Below are positions 6,695-8,006 of a stretch of DNA of 8,006 nucleotides, one piece after another. A program made the translations under genes and the position numbers. Where the stretch lies: contig CAJWZG010000130.1 of the NCBI GenBank assembly GCA_913049565.1, positions 1 to 8,006 of the forward strand. The letters run 5' to 3'. The notes below the pieces were generated by a model, which saw only the letters and a program-made list of their open reading frames with translations, ran no database searches and was not told the origin of the DNA. This DNA comes from an uncultured Gammaproteobacteria bacterium (GTDB lineage: Bacteria; Pseudomonadota; Gammaproteobacteria; Pseudomonadales; Azotimanducaceae_A). Every line of letters starts with the position of its first letter. Position 1 is the first letter of the stretch.

Positions 6695-7306
6695 TTAAGA
6701 GATCAATCGTTTCTGCGCGTCTAAGATCAATGTCTGCAATGCCGTATAGCTCTCTGCTAGCGGATACTGCGGGAACTGTTCGCGTACGTTTTCAGGCGCC
6801 TGAAAGAAAATACCCGCATCGGCTTCCTCAAGCATTGATACATCATTAAAGGAATCCCCGGCTGCAATTACAGTCAGATCTAGGGACTTGAACGCCTTCA
6901 CCGAGCAGCGCTTTGGATCCGTTTGGCGCAGGCGGTAACCCGTAATGCGATCATCGGCAATCTGTAGCTTGTGACACAGTAGGAACGGTTCGTCGAGCTG
7001 GGCCATTAGTGGGGATGCGAACTCATAAAAAGTGTCAGAGATAATGGCGACTTGGAATCTCGCCCTAGCCCAACGAAGAAAATCTGCTGCGCCCTTCAGC
7101 GGCGAGAGCTTCGCTATTTCTGACTGAATTTGACTCAGTGTAATGCCATGCTGATCAATTATCTCCAACCGGTAATTCATCAGATCATCGTAGTTTGGAA
7201 TGTCACGAGTCGTCTTCAGCAATTCTGGAATTTCAGTCTCTTTAGCGACGGCCTGCCAGACCTCAGGGACGAGTACACCTTCCAAATCCAAACACAAAAT
7301 ATCCAC
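6695..7306 (-). CDS. thrH: ThrH, HAD-family phosphoserine phosphatase / homoserine phosphotransferase
   Basis: ThrH of Pseudomonas dephosphorylates phosphoserine and can pass the phosphate to homoserine; it is a cytoplasmic HAD-superfamily enzyme. Starting at GTG 7306 gives 203 residues, close to the roughly 205 of the Pseudomonas protein. The nucleophile motif is LDLEGVLVPEVW, with Asp7 and Glu9; glutamate in the second position is typical of ThrH. Motif II is ISDTFYEF (Ser90), motif III lies in RQTDPKR (Lys132), and motif IV is GDSFND (Asp151, Asp155). TTRDIPNYDDLM (32-43) is also ThrH-like. An upstream ATG at 7339 would add 11 non-conserved residues and has no ribosome site, whereas the GTG has GAGGG six bases before it. 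It is divergent from cysH and is followed by prpB after 90 bases. Plain SerB phosphatase is the main alternative; motif details favour ThrH. Confidence 0.9.
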   Translation of the reverse strand: MDILCLDLEGVLVPEVWQAVAKETEIPELLKTTRDIPNYDDLMNYRLEIIDQHGITLSQIQSEIAKLSPLKGAADFLRWARARFQVAIISDTFYEFASPLMAQLDEPFLLCHKLQIADDRITGYRLRQTDPKRCSVKAFKSLDLTVIAAGDSFNDVSMLEEADAGIFFQAPENVREQFPQYPLAESYTALQTLILDAQKRLIS

Positions 7307-7312
7307 TGCGAA

Positions 7313-7317
7313 CCCTC
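7313..7317 (-). promoter_or_regulatory. ribosome binding site that fixes the GTG start of thrH
   Basis: GAGGG on the minus strand lies six bases before the GTG at 7306-7304. The competing ATG at 7339 is preceded by CCGTCTTGATAT, with no purine-rich site at the right distance. This supports the shorter protein. Confidence 0.65.
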
Positions 7318-7325
7318 GATTAGCG

Positions 7326-7335
7326 TTACGCGTAA
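7326..7335. promoter_or_regulatory. 10-base palindrome in the thrH-cysH divergent region
   Basis: TTACGCGTAA is a perfect palindrome located 20 to 29 bases upstream of the thrH GTG. The 132-base region also carries a seven-base T-run (7354-7360) and, on the minus strand, GATATATG (7345-7338) as a weak -10-like stretch. The palindrome may be an operator in the thrH leader, but a ten-base palindrome can arise by chance. Confidence 0.25.
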
Positions 7336-7438
7336 GCATATATCAAGACGGTATTTTTTTAACGATTTTCCAGTTGGTAGTGAGCATGCCGTGGGTAGAG
7401 GTACGTCAGATCTGTCCCTGATATAGGATAAATACACC

Positions 7439-8006
7439 ATGCGTGAAGTCGAGCTAACCCAAACAGCGGCTAGGCCGGATAGCTCTTTGGCATCAGCTAT
7501 CACCTCAAGCAATACTCTGCTCAGAGCTGCCCTGACGGAATTCGAGCCGGGGACGATTGCCCTGTCGTTTAGCGGCGCCGAGGATGTCGTGTTGATCGAT
7601 CTTATTCACAAGCTCGGCGGCTCTGTTGATGTTTTTTCGCTCGACACGGGCAGGCTCCACAGTGAGACCTATCAATTCATCGAATCGGTGCGCAAGCACT
7701 ACAACCAGCCAATTGAATTGCTATACCCAGAACCGCTTGGCGTAGAGTCGCTTGTGAAATCGAAGGGTTTGTTCAGTTTCTATGAGGACGGGCATCAAGA
7801 ATGCTGTGGCGTGCGAAAGGTGCAGCTACTGCGAAAGAAGCTCGACACCTTGTCGGCTTGGATAACAGGCCAGAGGCAAGATCAGAGTGTTACCCGAGAT
7901 AACATCTCGCTGCGGCATCACGACACAGCTTTTTCGACTGCAAATCACACCCTAATCAAATTCAATCCACTAGCTCAATGGTCCTCGGGGCACATCTGGC
8001 ATTACA
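7439..8006 (+). CDS. cysH: assimilatory adenylylsulfate (APS) reductase CysH, 3' end cut by the window
   Basis: CysH reduces activated sulfate to sulfite with thioredoxin during sulfate assimilation in the cytoplasm. 189 residues are present and the frame is open to the right edge; full-length relatives have about 240-270. The nucleotide-binding loop is LSFSGAEDVV (42-51), followed by FSLDTGRLHSETY (66-78). The pair Cys122-Cys123 in ECCGVRK marks the iron-sulfur APS-reducing type rather than the cluster-free PAPS reductase of enterics, which lacks this pair. WITGQRQDQSVTR (141-153) is the conserved substrate segment. The second cysteine pair of the cluster and the catalytic C-terminal Cys would lie beyond the edge, so they cannot be checked. 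The ATG at 7439 has AGGA at 7425-7428, a slightly long ten-base spacer. It is divergent from thrH, an adjacency I recall from Pseudomonas aeruginosa. CysB-type control is usual for the family but no site was identified. Confidence 0.93.
   Translation, partial: MREVELTQTAARPDSSLASAITSSNTLLRAALTEFEPGTIALSFSGAEDVVLIDLIHKLGGSVDVFSLDTGRLHSETYQFIESVRKHYNQPIELLYPEPLGVESLVKSKGLFSFYEDGHQECCGVRKVQLLRKKLDTLSAWITGQRQDQSVTRDNISLRHHDTAFSTANHTLIKFNPLAQWSSGHIWHY

Noticed and set aside
1..8006. Mobile elements, CRISPR arrays, tRNA or rRNA genes, or a new defence-like system
   Set aside because: No transposase, integrase, spaced direct repeats or tRNA-like structures were seen; every sizeable gene belongs to a known metabolic or GNAT family.

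Overview
The window is a chromosomal segment from a proteobacterium, most probably a gammaproteobacterium. Base composition is moderate, close to half GC by eye. The 2-methylcitrate cycle is in its AcnD/PrpF form, known from Gamma- and Betaproteobacteria, and thrH sits next to an iron-sulfur type cysH, which I recall as a Pseudomonas-like arrangement. The genus cannot be fixed from the sequence. No mobile element, tRNA, rRNA or CRISPR array was seen.

Layout from left to right. At the edge is the tail of an unidentified gene, overlapping a small GNAT acetyltransferase gene (45-470, +). A 98-base gap follows with a candidate promoter and a GC-rich hairpin. Next come acnD (569-3166, +) and prpF (3173-4360, +), six bases apart and clearly one transcription unit. 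A 130-base convergent gap holds a symmetrical stem-loop that could end transcription from both sides. On the minus strand, prpB (6604-5720) is followed by prpC (5615-4491). prpB has a strong ribosome binding site, a TATAAT -10 box and an 18-base near-perfect palindrome at the likely transcription start. Upstream of prpB, also on the minus strand, is thrH, best started at a GTG at 7306. Divergent from thrH, across 132 bases, cysH begins at 7439 and runs off the right edge.

Together, PrpC, AcnD, PrpF and PrpB cover propionyl-CoA plus oxaloacetate to 2-methylcitrate, then to methylaconitate, then (with a hydratase, normally AcnB, encoded elsewhere) to 2-methylisocitrate, and finally to succinate and pyruvate. 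PrpD is absent because AcnD and PrpF replace it. The cycle genes form two converging units (acnD-prpF and prpB-prpC) rather than the single co-directional operon usual in relatives. No prpR-type regulator and no propionyl-CoA synthetase gene lies in the window. ThrH and CysH belong to serine/threonine and sulfate assimilation metabolism.

All enzymes look intact, with key catalytic or cluster residues present (CysH only as far as the edge). I found no convincing undescribed system. The points most worth a second look are the palindrome at the prpB start, the split convergent layout, the hairpin at the predicted 5' end of the acnD message, and the thrH start.
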